Positions 8,316 to 15,457 of a stretch of 37,718 nt of DNA are shown piece after piece. Source of the DNA: JBATTK01 sp049670505 (lineage in GTDB: Bacteria > Bacteroidota > Bacteroidia > Flavobacteriales > Flavobacteriaceae); NCBI GenBank assembly GCA_049670505.1, contig JBATTK010000103.1:1-37718 (forward strand), in the 5' to 3' direction. Each line of letters starts with the position of its first letter. The stretch's first letter is position 1. The position numbers and the translations under genes are program-made. Under the pieces are notes generated by a model, which saw only the letters and a list, made by a program, of their open reading frames with translations, did no database searches and was not told the DNA's origin.

Positions 8316-9509
8316 CTAAAAAAGGCCAAATACCTTTAAGATACTTTTAGCACCCAAGATTACCGTTAGAATAATAATGATAAACCCAAGGATATTTTGT
8401 ACGGTGGTATTTTTATATTTCCCTAAAATCGAGGTTTTGTTCATGATCCACAATAAAAAAATAGCGATTATGGGCAATAGTATCCCATTGGCTACCTGGG
8501 CAAATTTGATGATTTCTATAGGCTTTATCCCGAAAGATAGAAAAAATACACCCAGTCCCAGGATAACTATCCATACCGTTCTAAATTTTAAACCCTTCAG
8601 TCCTCCTTTCCACCCAAAACAACTACTTGCCACATAAGCTGCGGCCAAAGGCGCTGTTATGGCAGAAGTGATTCCTGAAGCGAACAATCCGATTCCCATA
8701 AAGTACTTTGCGCTATCCCCATATAGGGGTTCCAGTCCCTTGGCCAGATCCAAGGCACTGGATATTTCCTTGTTGGGAATGGTAGATGCTGCCACAATGA
8801 TAGCCATGGACATCATACCACCCAAGCTTATGGATATTATGGTATCTTGTTTTGCCGCCTTTAAATCGTCTTTTGATTTCCATTTTTCACTGACCAGGGA
8901 AGCGTGCAAAAAAAGATTATAGGGCACTACCGTGGTACCTACCAAAGCCACAATGGTCAAGATACCATTTTCGGGAATGGATGGAACAAATAAACCCTCA
9001 AGGATTTCCGGGATATTCGGCCGGGTGATAACGGCGGTTACCAAAAAGGAAAGGCTCATTAGAATAACCAAGGTCACCAGTACCCTTTCCAACACCTTAT
9101 AACTTCCAATATACAGTAGTATAAAGGCACAAAAACCGATAACAAAAGGATAGTAGTTTATAAAAGATCGACCAAGGAGTGCTTCCATACCCAAGGTTGC
9201 GCCACCAATATTACCTGCCTCATAAGCGGCATTACCAATTACTATAGCAGCTAAAATAATTCCAATGACCACATACTTGATCCAAGGAGTGGTCAATTCC
9301 TGTTGTATGACCTCGGCCACTCCCTTTTGGGTGATAATTCCCAAGCGGGCCGACATTTCCTGTAAGACTATGGTCGCTATGATAGAAAGCAGCATGGCCC
9401 ATAACAGGGCGTATCCAAAGTTTGCGCCGGCCAAGGTACATGCAGTAACCGTGCCTGGGCCTATAAAGGCTGCAGCTACCAATACGCCAGGGCCTATCTT
9501 TTTAAACAT
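8316..9509 (-). CDS. NRAMP-family-like membrane transporter, YcsG type, lacking metal-site motifs
   Basis: The 397-residue protein is an integral membrane protein with about 11 hydrophobic segments and the LeuT-like layout of the NRAMP (SLC11) family. Two sites that bind metal in true NRAMPs are altered. The DPGN motif of the first helix is GPGT at 17-20 (FIGPGTVTAC). The MPHN motif of helix 6 is VPYN at 195-198 (TTVVPYNLFLHASLV), so the metal-coordinating Asp and Met are missing. It heads the pxpABC operon, as YcsG does in Bacillus. From context I infer that it may import 5-oxoproline or a related compound instead of divalent metal; this has not been shown. Confidence 0.85.
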   Translation of the reverse strand: MFKKIGPGVLVAAAFIGPGTVTACTLAGANFGYALLWAMLLSIIATIVLQEMSARLGIITQKGVAEVIQQELTTPWIKYVVIGIILAAIVIGNAAYEAGNIGGATLGMEALLGRSFINYYPFVIGFCAFILLYIGSYKVLERVLVTLVILMSLSFLVTAVITRPNIPEILEGLFVPSIPENGILTIVALVGTTVVPYNLFLHASLVSEKWKSKDDLKAAKQDTIISISLGGMMSMAIIVAASTIPNKEISSALDLAKGLEPLYGDSAKYFMGIGLFASGITSAITAPLAAAYVASSCFGWKGGLKGLKFRTVWIVILGLGVFFLSFGIKPIEIIKFAQVANGILLPIIAIFLLWIMNKTSILGKYKNTTVQNILGFIIIILTVILGAKSILKVFGLF

Positions 9510-9737
9510 TTTGCCGGTATGGTTCTAGAAATTTCCAATGATTACGTAAATATAATGGGTTACGAATTAATGATAGCTGGATTGCATAAAATTAAGAGTG
9601 CAATTTTAACATAAAAGGTGCATTTCATCTAATAAATTACCGTTCGTCTAAAAGTGGGGTGTCATACATCGATATAATATACTATTCCTAAAAACTAAGG
9701 GTTATAACTATCCCAAATCAGAATTTAACCTACATAA

Positions 9738-10181
9738 ATGACGTGTTTAGAATGTAACAAAGACCTTAGCTACATAGACCATAGAAATTCCATAGACCAC
9801 CTAGGGGTGGAACTATGCGGAAAGCATTTAGGTCGTATGGAAAAGTTGATGAAGAAGAAAAACACTCCTTTAGAAGCCATACAATTGTATTATGGCCTAA
9901 AAGAGTCGGGCGTAAGTGCAATGCTGGAATGGTGGGATGGTAAAAAATCCGTTGATGTAGCTATTTCAAGAGTCAAACTCAATATTGAGATAGATACAGA
10001 ATATCATATGATCACACATGAGCAGGCCATAAATGACCTGGAAGAGGCTATGCACTCTTTTAAAAATGGGTTTACCACCATACGCATTCCACATGTGCTC
10101 ATAAAACACTATTTAAAAGATACCGTAAACAACGTTTTGGGAATAATAGAGGGATTAAAGGCGAATATCAAGGTAATTTAA
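9738..10181 (+). CDS. Small DUF559/PD-(D/E)XK nuclease-like protein with N-terminal Cys/His cluster
   Basis: The 147-residue protein is not recognised by name. Its N-terminus has C3xxC6 and C27xxH30, which could bind zinc. The C-terminal half reads VDVAI at 72-76, LNIEIDTEYH at 81-90, Q96 and GFTTIRIPH at 111-119. That spacing (Asp, then Glu-x-Asp on the next strand, His, Gln, and a hydrophobic strand) is like very-short-patch-repair/DUF559 endonuclease folds, where iEiDGxxH is the core. The usual glycine after the Asp is Thr here. It could be a DNA-acting nuclease or a degenerate relative. The start at 9738 has no clear ribosome-binding site, as is usual in this phylum. It stands alone between divergent and co-directional genes. 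Confidence 0.6.
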   Translation: MTCLECNKDLSYIDHRNSIDHLGVELCGKHLGRMEKLMKKKNTPLEAIQLYYGLKESGVSAMLEWWDGKKSVDVAISRVKLNIEIDTEYHMITHEQAINDLEEAMHSFKNGFTTIRIPHVLIKHYLKDTVNNVLGIIEGLKANIKVI

Positions 10182-10225
10182 AGCTTGGTGACCTATACCC
10201 TTATCATTAACCTAATCATTTGAAG

Positions 10226-10762
10226 ATGGCAGATAGAAAGATCTTAAAAATTCCTTTACGAATAGGCATCGCAGTGCTATTGTTGGGCATATTTGTTAAA
10301 ATTCAGCATTGGTCATCCTATGCCAATACGATTATTATTTCGGCACTCATTGCAATTTCTGTTCTCTATAGCATACGATTTTGGAAAAAGCCAAAGAAAC
10401 TTTTTTTGGATTATATAAAATTGATCCTTGTGGTTTTCTGGAGTATCAATGTGATTGTTTCCGTACTCCATTGGCCCTATGAATCCGTCTTGGAAGCAAT
10501 CACGTTTGTTGCGTTCCTTATATGGACCGTTTTAGAAGGAACTGCTTATTTCTCCAAAGGGGAAAGCAAAGTTAGTTTGGACCAAATTCTATGGAACGGT
10601 ATTATGGTCATAGGTTCCCTCGCCATAATTGCCGGCATTATCTGCAAAATTTTACATTGGAGCTATTCCACTCCCCTACTCATACTCGGGTTTTTTCTAA
10701 TAGCCGTATACATTTTAAAAGATACTTTCTCCGAATTATTGGAGGAAAAAGAACAATCTTAG
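10226..10762 (+). CDS. GldL-related multi-pass membrane protein
   Basis: The ATG at 10226 is preferred over an in-frame TTG two codons upstream and gives 178 residues. Six hydrophobic segments fall into three pairs. Each unit carries a K/V-I/V-x-His-Trp signature: VKIQHWSSYAN (His28), VSVLHWPYES (His82) and CKILHWSYST (His144). This FKI-x-HWP pattern is the hallmark of the transmembrane region of GldL, the gliding/type IX secretion motor protein, but here it occurs three times and there is no cytoplasmic tail of GldL type. It is not the core gldL gene, which sits with gldKMN. A role in the envelope is likely, but its function is unknown. Confidence 0.7.
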   Translation: MADRKILKIPLRIGIAVLLLGIFVKIQHWSSYANTIIISALIAISVLYSIRFWKKPKKLFLDYIKLILVVFWSINVIVSVLHWPYESVLEAITFVAFLIWTVLEGTAYFSKGESKVSLDQILWNGIMVIGSLAIIAGIICKILHWSYSTPLLILGFFLIAVYILKDTFSELLEEKEQS

Positions 10763-10827
10763 AGACCGTCTTGAAATGTGTGATTGGAATTTATAGGGGC
10801 TTTTACTAGACCGATTTCCTAATCTGT

Positions 10828-10853
10828 TAGGAATACCAACTGGTATTATCCTA
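10828..10853. terminator. Hairpin after the GldL-like gene
   Basis: TAGGAATACCA, a two-base AC loop and TGGTATTATCCTA form a long hairpin with a two-base bulge, about 65 bases after the stop of the GldL-like gene. There is no T-run directly after it, so it is a weaker terminator candidate or an mRNA-stabilising structure. Confidence 0.4.
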
Positions 10854-10954
10854 GAGATTACCACTGACCTCAACTAAAAATCTATTTTTTACCCCAAACT
10901 TTTACATTTTTCGATCATTTATTATTTGTATCTTTTTTTCCTAACACTATCATT

Positions 10955-12067
10955 ATGAAAAATATAGATCGCAGACAATGGTTGAAAGCCGCTGGATTAT
11001 CTAGCGGATTTACTTTTTTAGGTGGATTACAGGCTATGGCCCTGGACTTTCCTTCGAGACCACTGGATAGCAACAAAATGGTACGTCTCAATGCCAACGA
11101 AAATCCATATGGCCCCTCTAAAAGGGTAAGAACCGTAATCACCCAAACCTTTGACGATGCCTGCAGATATCCTTTTAGGGCCTTATCCGGACTTGTGGAC
11201 ATGATTGCCGAAAAGGAGGGAGTTCCCAGGGATTATGTGGTAGTAACCGGAGGTTCTACCGAAGGATTGAAGGCTACCGGACTTGCCTTTGGAAGGGAAA
11301 ATGGTGAAATCATAGCGGCGGACCCAACTTTTCAGGCCATGTTAAGTTACGCTGAAACTTTTGGAAGCCATATACACCGGGTACCCGTTACCGATACCAT
11401 GGAGCATGATCTGGAGGCCATGGCACAGCGGGTAACCAATAAAACCGGATTGATATTTATCTGCAATCCCAATAATCCTACCGGAACCCTGCTGAACAAG
11501 GATAAACTCAAGGATTTCTGTACTTCTTTGGATGACAAGGCCATTATATTCAGCGATGAGGCTTATTATGATTTTATCACGGAACCCGATTATCCTTCCA
11601 TGGTGGAATTGGTAAAGGCCGGTAGAAATATTATTGTCTCCAAAACTTTTTCCAAGGTGTTCGGCCTTGCCGGATTAAGAATAGGGTATCTTATTGCCAG
11701 ACCGGATATAGCCGAGAGGCTAAAAGCCAGTGTTATGGCCAATACCAATATCCTGGCGATCGAAGCGGCCAAAGAAGGCCTAAGGGACAATGATTTTTAT
11801 AAATTCAGTCTAGTCAAAAACGAAGAGGCCAAAAAGTCCATATATACTACCTTGGATACTATAGGTTTGGAATACATAAAATCACATACCAATTTTGTGT
11901 TTTTTAAATCCGGTCGTCCTATCCATACATTGATCGAAGCCATGAAAAAAGAAAATGTACTTATAGGCAGACCTTTCCCGCCTATGTATGATTGGGCAAG
12001 GATCAGCACCGGTACCATGGAAGAAATGGAACTCTTCGGCAATGCCCTAAAAAAGGTTATGGTTTGA
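10955..12067 (+). CDS. PLP-dependent aminotransferase (HisC-like class I/II) with Tat-type signal
   Basis: The 370-residue protein has a fold-type I aminotransferase core resembling histidinol-phosphate aminotransferase. Motifs include LNANENPYGPS at 45-55, TGGSTEGLKA near 98, NPNNPTG at 171-177, DEAYYDF with D201, and the pyridoxal-phosphate lysine K234 in SKTFSKVFGLAGLRIGY. The N-terminus is unusual: DRRQWLKAAGLSSGFTFLGG at 5-24 has twin arginines (6-7) followed by a hydrophobic stretch, as in Tat signal peptides. This predicts export of the folded, cofactor-loaded enzyme to the periplasm. It stands alone, away from any his operon, so a biosynthetic HisC role is doubtful. The substrate is unknown. 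Confidence 0.88.
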   Translation: MKNIDRRQWLKAAGLSSGFTFLGGLQAMALDFPSRPLDSNKMVRLNANENPYGPSKRVRTVITQTFDDACRYPFRALSGLVDMIAEKEGVPRDYVVVTGGSTEGLKATGLAFGRENGEIIAADPTFQAMLSYAETFGSHIHRVPVTDTMEHDLEAMAQRVTNKTGLIFICNPNNPTGTLLNKDKLKDFCTSLDDKAIIFSDEAYYDFITEPDYPSMVELVKAGRNIIVSKTFSKVFGLAGLRIGYLIARPDIAERLKASVMANTNILAIEAAKEGLRDNDFYKFSLVKNEEAKKSIYTTLDTIGLEYIKSHTNFVFFKSGRPIHTLIEAMKKENVLIGRPFPPMYDWARISTGTMEEMELFGNALKKVMV

Positions 12068-12092
12068 TCATGGGGCTTCTATAGGCTGTCTT

Positions 12093-12125
12093 AAGCGCCT
12101 TACAAGCTTGTATGGGTGCTTTTGT
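12093..12125 (+). terminator. Likely terminator after the aminotransferase gene
   Basis: AAGCGCC pairs with GGTGCTT (one G-T pair), with the inner palindrome TACAAGCTTGTA extending the stem, followed by TTTG. It starts about 25 bases after the aminotransferase stop codon, the right place for a transcription end. Confidence 0.5.
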
Positions 12126-12264
12126 GACCCTTCAGGAATAGCCTGACCCTAATAATAGCGGTTCTATTTTATGCGCTGTATTCCCTTTTATCGAATATAT
12201 TGCCCTTCCATGGAGTACATATATTCCTACAATTCTTCATCCGTTTGGTATAAAAACCCATTTT

Positions 12265-12357
12265 ATGATGAAAAAAATTACTCCAGCTTATTTTTTATAT
12301 GCCTTTTGCGCCTTTTGTGTGGTCTGGGCTTTTTATATTCTCATCTTTAAGCCGTAG
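12265..12357 (+). CDS. Possible 30-aa single-pass membrane miniprotein
   Basis: A short frame starts ATGATGAAAAAAATTACTCC and encodes MMKKITPAYFLYAF followed by a hydrophobic stretch with CAFCVVWAFYILIF and a final KP. The shape (basic start, one membrane helix, short end) is that of a real small membrane protein and not of random sequence, but no family is recognised and no promoter is evident. It lies alone in a 1.2-kb gene-poor stretch. Confidence 0.35.
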   Translation: MMKKITPAYFLYAFCAFCVVWAFYILIFKP

Positions 12358-12595
12358 ATCCAAGAATCCACTTTCAGGGCAAAACCCCTTTGCCCGCATA
12401 GCACTTTCATGGCGTACCTGATAGGATTCCCATTTCCCCTAGGGAAATTCATAGAATTTTCATTGGCCGCAGTTATTAGATAATACCCTCCCTGCGGGAG
12501 GTAGTTCTATTTACTGAAGGTATGGACTTTAGTTCAAAACTTTGCATATCCAAAAACTACAATAGTTATTTGGTTATTGATTTTTGAGTTATTGT

Positions 12596-12637
12596 GTCAT
12601 TGAGTGATTTTCTAATATAAAATCGTATCGAAATGAC
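12596..12637. repeat. 42-bp palindromic intergenic repeat, copy 1
   Basis: The segment begins GTCATTGAGTGATTTTC and ends AAATCGTATCGAAATGAC. GTCATT pairs with AATGAC and GATTTT with AAAATC, so it can fold. The second copy lies 317 bases downstream and differs mainly in the 7-base centre; both are followed by (G/A)TTCCAG. Confidence 0.7.
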
Positions 12638-12912
12638 GTTCCAGTATCTAGTTCTCAGTATTCAGTGGTCAGTTTCTAGTTTCTGGTTTTCAGTATGGTT
12701 AAATACTGCTTACTGCCAACCGATTACTTTTGTATCGGAGTCCTTAAGGGGTTTCTTTTCTTATATTCCAATCCATATACCTTCAGTGCAATACATTCAG
12801 TTTCCAAGAAACTATTTCATATTTGACCATGTACCTTCGATTCGATTGCTGACGATCACTTGGGCACCTTCCTTCGATACAATCGCAGGCGATCACTCGG
12901 ACACTCAACAGG

Positions 12913-12954
12913 GTCATTGAGTGATTTTCGATTTGAAAATCGTATCGAAATGAC
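12913..12954. repeat. 42-bp palindromic intergenic repeat, copy 2
   Basis: This is the same element as at 12596-12637, with the centre GATTTGA in place of TAATATA. The arms are conserved in both copies. Just upstream, two related half-units ending GATCACTTGGGCAC and GATCACTCGGACAC (about 12845-12902) form a degenerate direct repeat. Confidence 0.7.
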
Positions 12955-13268
12955 ATTCCAGCTTCCGGTTTCTGGTCTTTCGTCTTTTTTTATCTTTTGT
13001 CTTTTTAAAAGTTAATGGTTAACAGAATTAGTTTCAATGTTTTTAAAACCTATGGATTATCTATCTACAGTGGTTTAGTTTTAAAATCGTTATTGGATAT
13101 ATATGGGCGGCTATCGCTATGACCGCATTGGCATATCCGTACAATATAGTCGGCTGTTTTTCGTTTGTTTTATGATTGTATTTTCTCCGCATCGCTTAAC
13201 GGACGTACCTTGCTAGGTATCGGAAAGCTCCTGTAGGCTAGTGGAGTACTAACGTTTTTGGGCAAATC

Positions 13269-14216
13269 ATGATAGCTGAACATCTCTGGATACAAAAAAT
13301 TAGAGCGGGAAATGTACTTTCGCTACTATGTGTATTCCTGCTATTCCTTTCCACGGAGTTATATTCCAATCTGGATGATGGCACACCGAATTTAATAGAT
13401 ACCCCTAGCGCGAACCACAAAAACGATTCAAATACATATATACCGGTATTTCCCGTATCGGTACTGCAAACACTGGCCACTTTAGAAACGGACAAGCATC
13501 GTACGGCGCTTTCCTCCCTAGAAATCACCTATCCCAATAGCCAAACCGTTTGGACCATACCAGACCCGGCAGAAATCGCATGGAGCACCAAAAATATGCC
13601 CAAGGATAAGACCATAAAATTTTACTTAATTAAAGACGATATGGTAGTGCAGGAACTCGGGAAATTTCAGAACAACCATTTTGTAGCAGGTGTATATTTA
13701 AATAAAACGCTACAGGCCGGAACGAATTATAGGGTGATGGGCATTGAGCTCTTTCCCGAAGACAACAATCATACCGCCAAGTTTGCGACTGCTTTTTTTA
13801 CCATTAACAAGGCATCTGTTAAAACAACTTCGGTTCCTAAAGTAAAAGAAGAAGTTGCTATACGCAACACATTTGATGGCAGGAAAATAAACTACGTACA
13901 GGAGCTCACCGTTACCAGTGCGGACATACGTATACATCTTTGGGATCATGGCCGAAAAGATGATGATATTGTGTCCATATACCTCAATGGGGAGGCCGTT
14001 GTTTCCAAATACTATCTGACGTATCTTAAGAAAACCTTTGATTTAAAATTGGATGCTACCCAACCCAATGACCTATTCCTTTACGCCCATAATCTCGGGA
14101 AATTTCCACCCAATACGGTATCTATTGAAATAACGGATGGCACCACCTCGGAAAATATTGTATTGAATTCCGATTTAAAAAGTTGCGAGGCTGTTTTGAT
14201 CAATGTAAAAGAGTAA
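13269..14216 (+). CDS. Secreted two-domain beta-sandwich protein, function unknown
   Basis: The 315-residue protein starts with a basic stretch and a hydrophobic segment (VLSLLCVFLLFLST, about 15-28) that looks like a signal peptide or anchor. Residues about 85-175 (ITYPNSQTVWTIPDPAEIAWSTKN...) resemble the Kre9/KNH-type Ig-like domain, with P-x-x-x-x-x-W and I-x-W landmarks. Residues about 215-315 are a second beta-rich domain with HLWDHGRKDDDIVSIYLNGE and FPPNTVSIEITDG, a pattern common in Bacteroidota surface proteins. It is likely exported to the periplasm or cell surface. There is no C-terminal type IX secretion signal that I can see. It stands alone between repeat-rich stretches. Confidence 0.6.
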   Translation: MIAEHLWIQKIRAGNVLSLLCVFLLFLSTELYSNLDDGTPNLIDTPSANHKNDSNTYIPVFPVSVLQTLATLETDKHRTALSSLEITYPNSQTVWTIPDPAEIAWSTKNMPKDKTIKFYLIKDDMVVQELGKFQNNHFVAGVYLNKTLQAGTNYRVMGIELFPEDNNHTAKFATAFFTINKASVKTTSVPKVKEEVAIRNTFDGRKINYVQELTVTSADIRIHLWDHGRKDDDIVSIYLNGEAVVSKYYLTYLKKTFDLKLDATQPNDLFLYAHNLGKFPPNTVSIEITDGTTSENIVLNSDLKSCEAVLINVKE

Positions 14217-14304
14217 TCGCTTTCGTATTTAGAAAACCGATATCAAAACTACAAATGCTGAATTCGGACTTAACATCACTCACTAAGGATTTTGGTGTTT
14301 TCAG

Positions 14305-14312
14305 TATATTTG
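14305..14312 (+). promoter_or_regulatory. -7 promoter box directly before the 14316 start
   Basis: TATATTTG fits the Bacteroidota TAnnTTTG consensus and ends 3 bases before the ATG at 14316, the same geometry as at the aldehyde dehydrogenase gene. A promoter here would give a nearly leaderless transcript. No good TTG at the -33 position was seen. Confidence 0.3.
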
Positions 14313-14315
14313 GGT

Positions 14316-14750
14316 ATGGAAGAAAAAGACACTATCAGAATAAAGAACAGCCATTTAGTTTTCAACACCCAAAATAAAGTAGGGGAATCACCTTTTTGGG
14401 TAATTAATTACAAAGTTGTGGCTGAAATTATTGAGTTTGAAAGTAATTCTTTCAAAGAAAACTATATTGGTTTTGTAAAGGTAGTAATCGATAAGGCACA
14501 AGTTCAATATATGGTTTCAAAGGTTCGAGAAAAGTTGAGCAATCAGAATCTCGGCTATAGATTGGGGCTGCAAATAGAAGAAATAGAGGTTGAGAATATA
14601 CAGAAAATGGAGTACTCGGAATTCATAGAATATAAGCAGGATATTGGATTTGACGCACTTAAAAGAAAACTGATGGACGGTCTTAATACAGGCTTGAGGT
14701 TGAACGTCACGCTTGAAAGTGAAATAAGGGAAACCTATCTTTTCATTTAA
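14316..14750 (+). CDS. Hypothetical protein, 144 aa
   Basis: I do not recognise this protein. The ATG at 14316 (MEEKDTIRIKNSHLVFN) is preferred over a TTG at 14292. The sequence alternates strands and helices: an N-terminal strand-rich part with GESPFWVINYKVVAE, a long central amphipathic helix, and a C-terminal part with many charged residues (RKLMDGLNTGLRLN). No membrane segment or signal peptide is visible. It ends about 530 bases before the comM remnant, so in the uninterrupted chromosome it would be the convergent neighbour of comM's end. Confidence 0.55.
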   Translation: MEEKDTIRIKNSHLVFNTQNKVGESPFWVINYKVVAEIIEFESNSFKENYIGFVKVVIDKAQVQYMVSKVREKLSNQNLGYRLGLQIEEIEVENIQKMEYSEFIEYKQDIGFDALKRKLMDGLNTGLRLNVTLESEIRETYLFI

Positions 14751-14802
14751 TCCCAAACACCTAGCTCTGCGAAGTTTATAACTTCTTATCATTTATTACT
14801 CA

Positions 14803-14844
14803 AAACTCATAACTCTAAACTCATAACTCTAAACTTATAATTCA
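14803..14844. repeat. Short degenerate tandem repeat, 14-bp unit x3
   Basis: Two perfect units AAACTCATAACTCT (14803-14816 and 14817-14830) are followed by a diverged third (AAACTTATAATTCA). The same words recur in a looser cluster near 15196-15275. Confidence 0.75.
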
Positions 14845-14965
14845 TGAAGACTTTTTTGGTAAATGGTATACTTTCACATATACTTAGGCCAAAAGACAAC
14901 AAAACCATAGAAATTTTGAGGTTTTTCTGTAATCGAATATTTAAATGTTTGAATATATTGCTGCT

Positions 14966-15058
14966 ATGGAAAAAAATTACAACAAAACGGTAAAATTATT
15001 TTTGGCATTAACCATACTCTATGTAATAGTTGTTGGTTGCTGGTTAATGACGGCATAG
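14966..15058 (+). CDS. Possible 30-aa single-pass membrane miniprotein
   Basis: A short frame encodes MEKNYNKTVKLFLALTILYV followed by IVVGCWLMTA. It has a polar basic start and a hydrophobic helix. It has the same length (30 residues) and general plan as the miniprotein at 12265, though without sequence similarity. No family is recognised, so it may be chance. Confidence 0.3.
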   Translation: MEKNYNKTVKLFLALTILYVIVVGCWLMTA

Positions 15059-15279
15059 GAAGTTTAAAAACTATAGGCCTTTTCAATATCTCGCACATAC
15101 CTCGTTAATGGTTAATGGTTGTTCGTTGATGGTTCCTCGTTAATAGTTGTTCGTTGATGGTTACCTCGCTCTGTAAAGTTTGTAGCTTTGTAGCATTCAT
15201 AATTCTAAATTCCCAAATCCCTAACCCAAAACTCATAACTCTGAACTCTGAACTCATAATTCCAAATTCATAATTAACC

Positions 15280-15390
15280 TCACCCCAACCACCCTTCTCG
15301 ATCCAAGCTGCGGTATTGAATGGCCTCGCTGATATGGTCGCCGTTGACGGCTGGCGAATTTTCCAGATCCGCAATGGTGCGTGCTACTTT
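15280..15390 (-). pseudogene. comM: comM (yifB) 3' fragment cut off by the integrative element
   Basis: On the minus strand this reads K-V-A-R-T-I-A-D-L-E-N-S and continues to ISEAIQYRSLDREGWLG followed by TGA, the typical C-terminal end of ComM/YifB Mg-chelatase-like ATPases. The main part of the gene, ending at RILKV, is 11.6 kb away at 26957-28387. The codons AAA GTA (TACTTT on the plus strand, 15385-15390) are present at both junctions. Joining the parts gives 477 + 34 = 511 residues in one frame, the normal family length. The fragment now has no start and no promoter of its own. Confidence 0.95.
15385..15390. repeat. Left attachment core (attL) of the comM element
   Basis: TACTTT is the only stretch shared by both element-chromosome junctions; the second copy is at 26957-26962. 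Left of it is comM sequence, right of it is element sequence. Large serine integrases usually leave only a very short identical core, so 6 bp (with the exchange at a central dinucleotide within it) fits. Confidence 0.8.
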
Positions 15391-15417
15391 AGCTGCTAAA
15401 TTCTATTATAAGCAGCT
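15391..15417. promoter_or_regulatory. Inverted repeats at the element's left end, before the integrase gene
   Basis: AGCTGCT at 15391-15397 and AGCAGCT at 15411-15417 form a 7-bp inverted repeat that begins exactly where comM sequence ends. ATTATAAGC at 15405-15413 matches in inverse GCTTATAAT at 26938-26946 of the other end. A further GCTGC is at 15433-15437. These are probably the integrase-binding arm of attP and may also serve to regulate the integrase promoter, since the gene starts at 15458. Confidence 0.6.
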
Positions 15418-15457
15418 ATATTCTACAATATTGCTGCATTCAATCAGTTAGAGTAGT

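Larger units (their letters stand above)
12068..13268. other. Gene-poor stretch with several repeat families
   Basis: No substantial gene is convincing in these 1.2 kb. It holds the aminotransferase terminator, one 30-codon frame (12265-12357), a hairpin CCTCCC-TGC-GGGAGG (12487-12501), two copies of a 42-base palindromic repeat (12596-12637 and 12913-12954), and degenerate low-complexity repeats of the 'CAGTTTCTAGTTTCTGG' kind (about 12642-12698 and 12959-13010). A 95-codon frame at 12633-12920 runs through these repeats and is judged non-coding. Confidence 0.6.
14751..15279. other. Gene-poor, repeat-rich stretch 3' of comM
   Basis: This stretch lies between the 144-aa gene and the comM remnant. 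It holds degenerate tandem repeats: three 14-base units of the type AAACTCATAACTCT at 14803-14844, a related cluster at about 15196-15275, and repeats of CCTCGTTAATGGTT/GTTCGTTGATGGTT at about 15100-15168. It also has one 30-codon frame at 14966-15058. Such low-complexity 'AACTC/AATGG' strings are frequent between genes in Flavobacteriaceae. No RNA gene was seen. Confidence 0.6.

Noticed and set aside
12633..12920. A 95-codon plus-strand frame
   Set aside because: It lies across low-complexity and palindromic repeats; the translation is dominated by repeat words and aromatic residues.
15105..15374. An 89-codon minus-strand frame over the comM remnant
   Set aside because: It is in another frame from the comM remnant, and its second half is encoded by the AACTCATAACT-type repeats.
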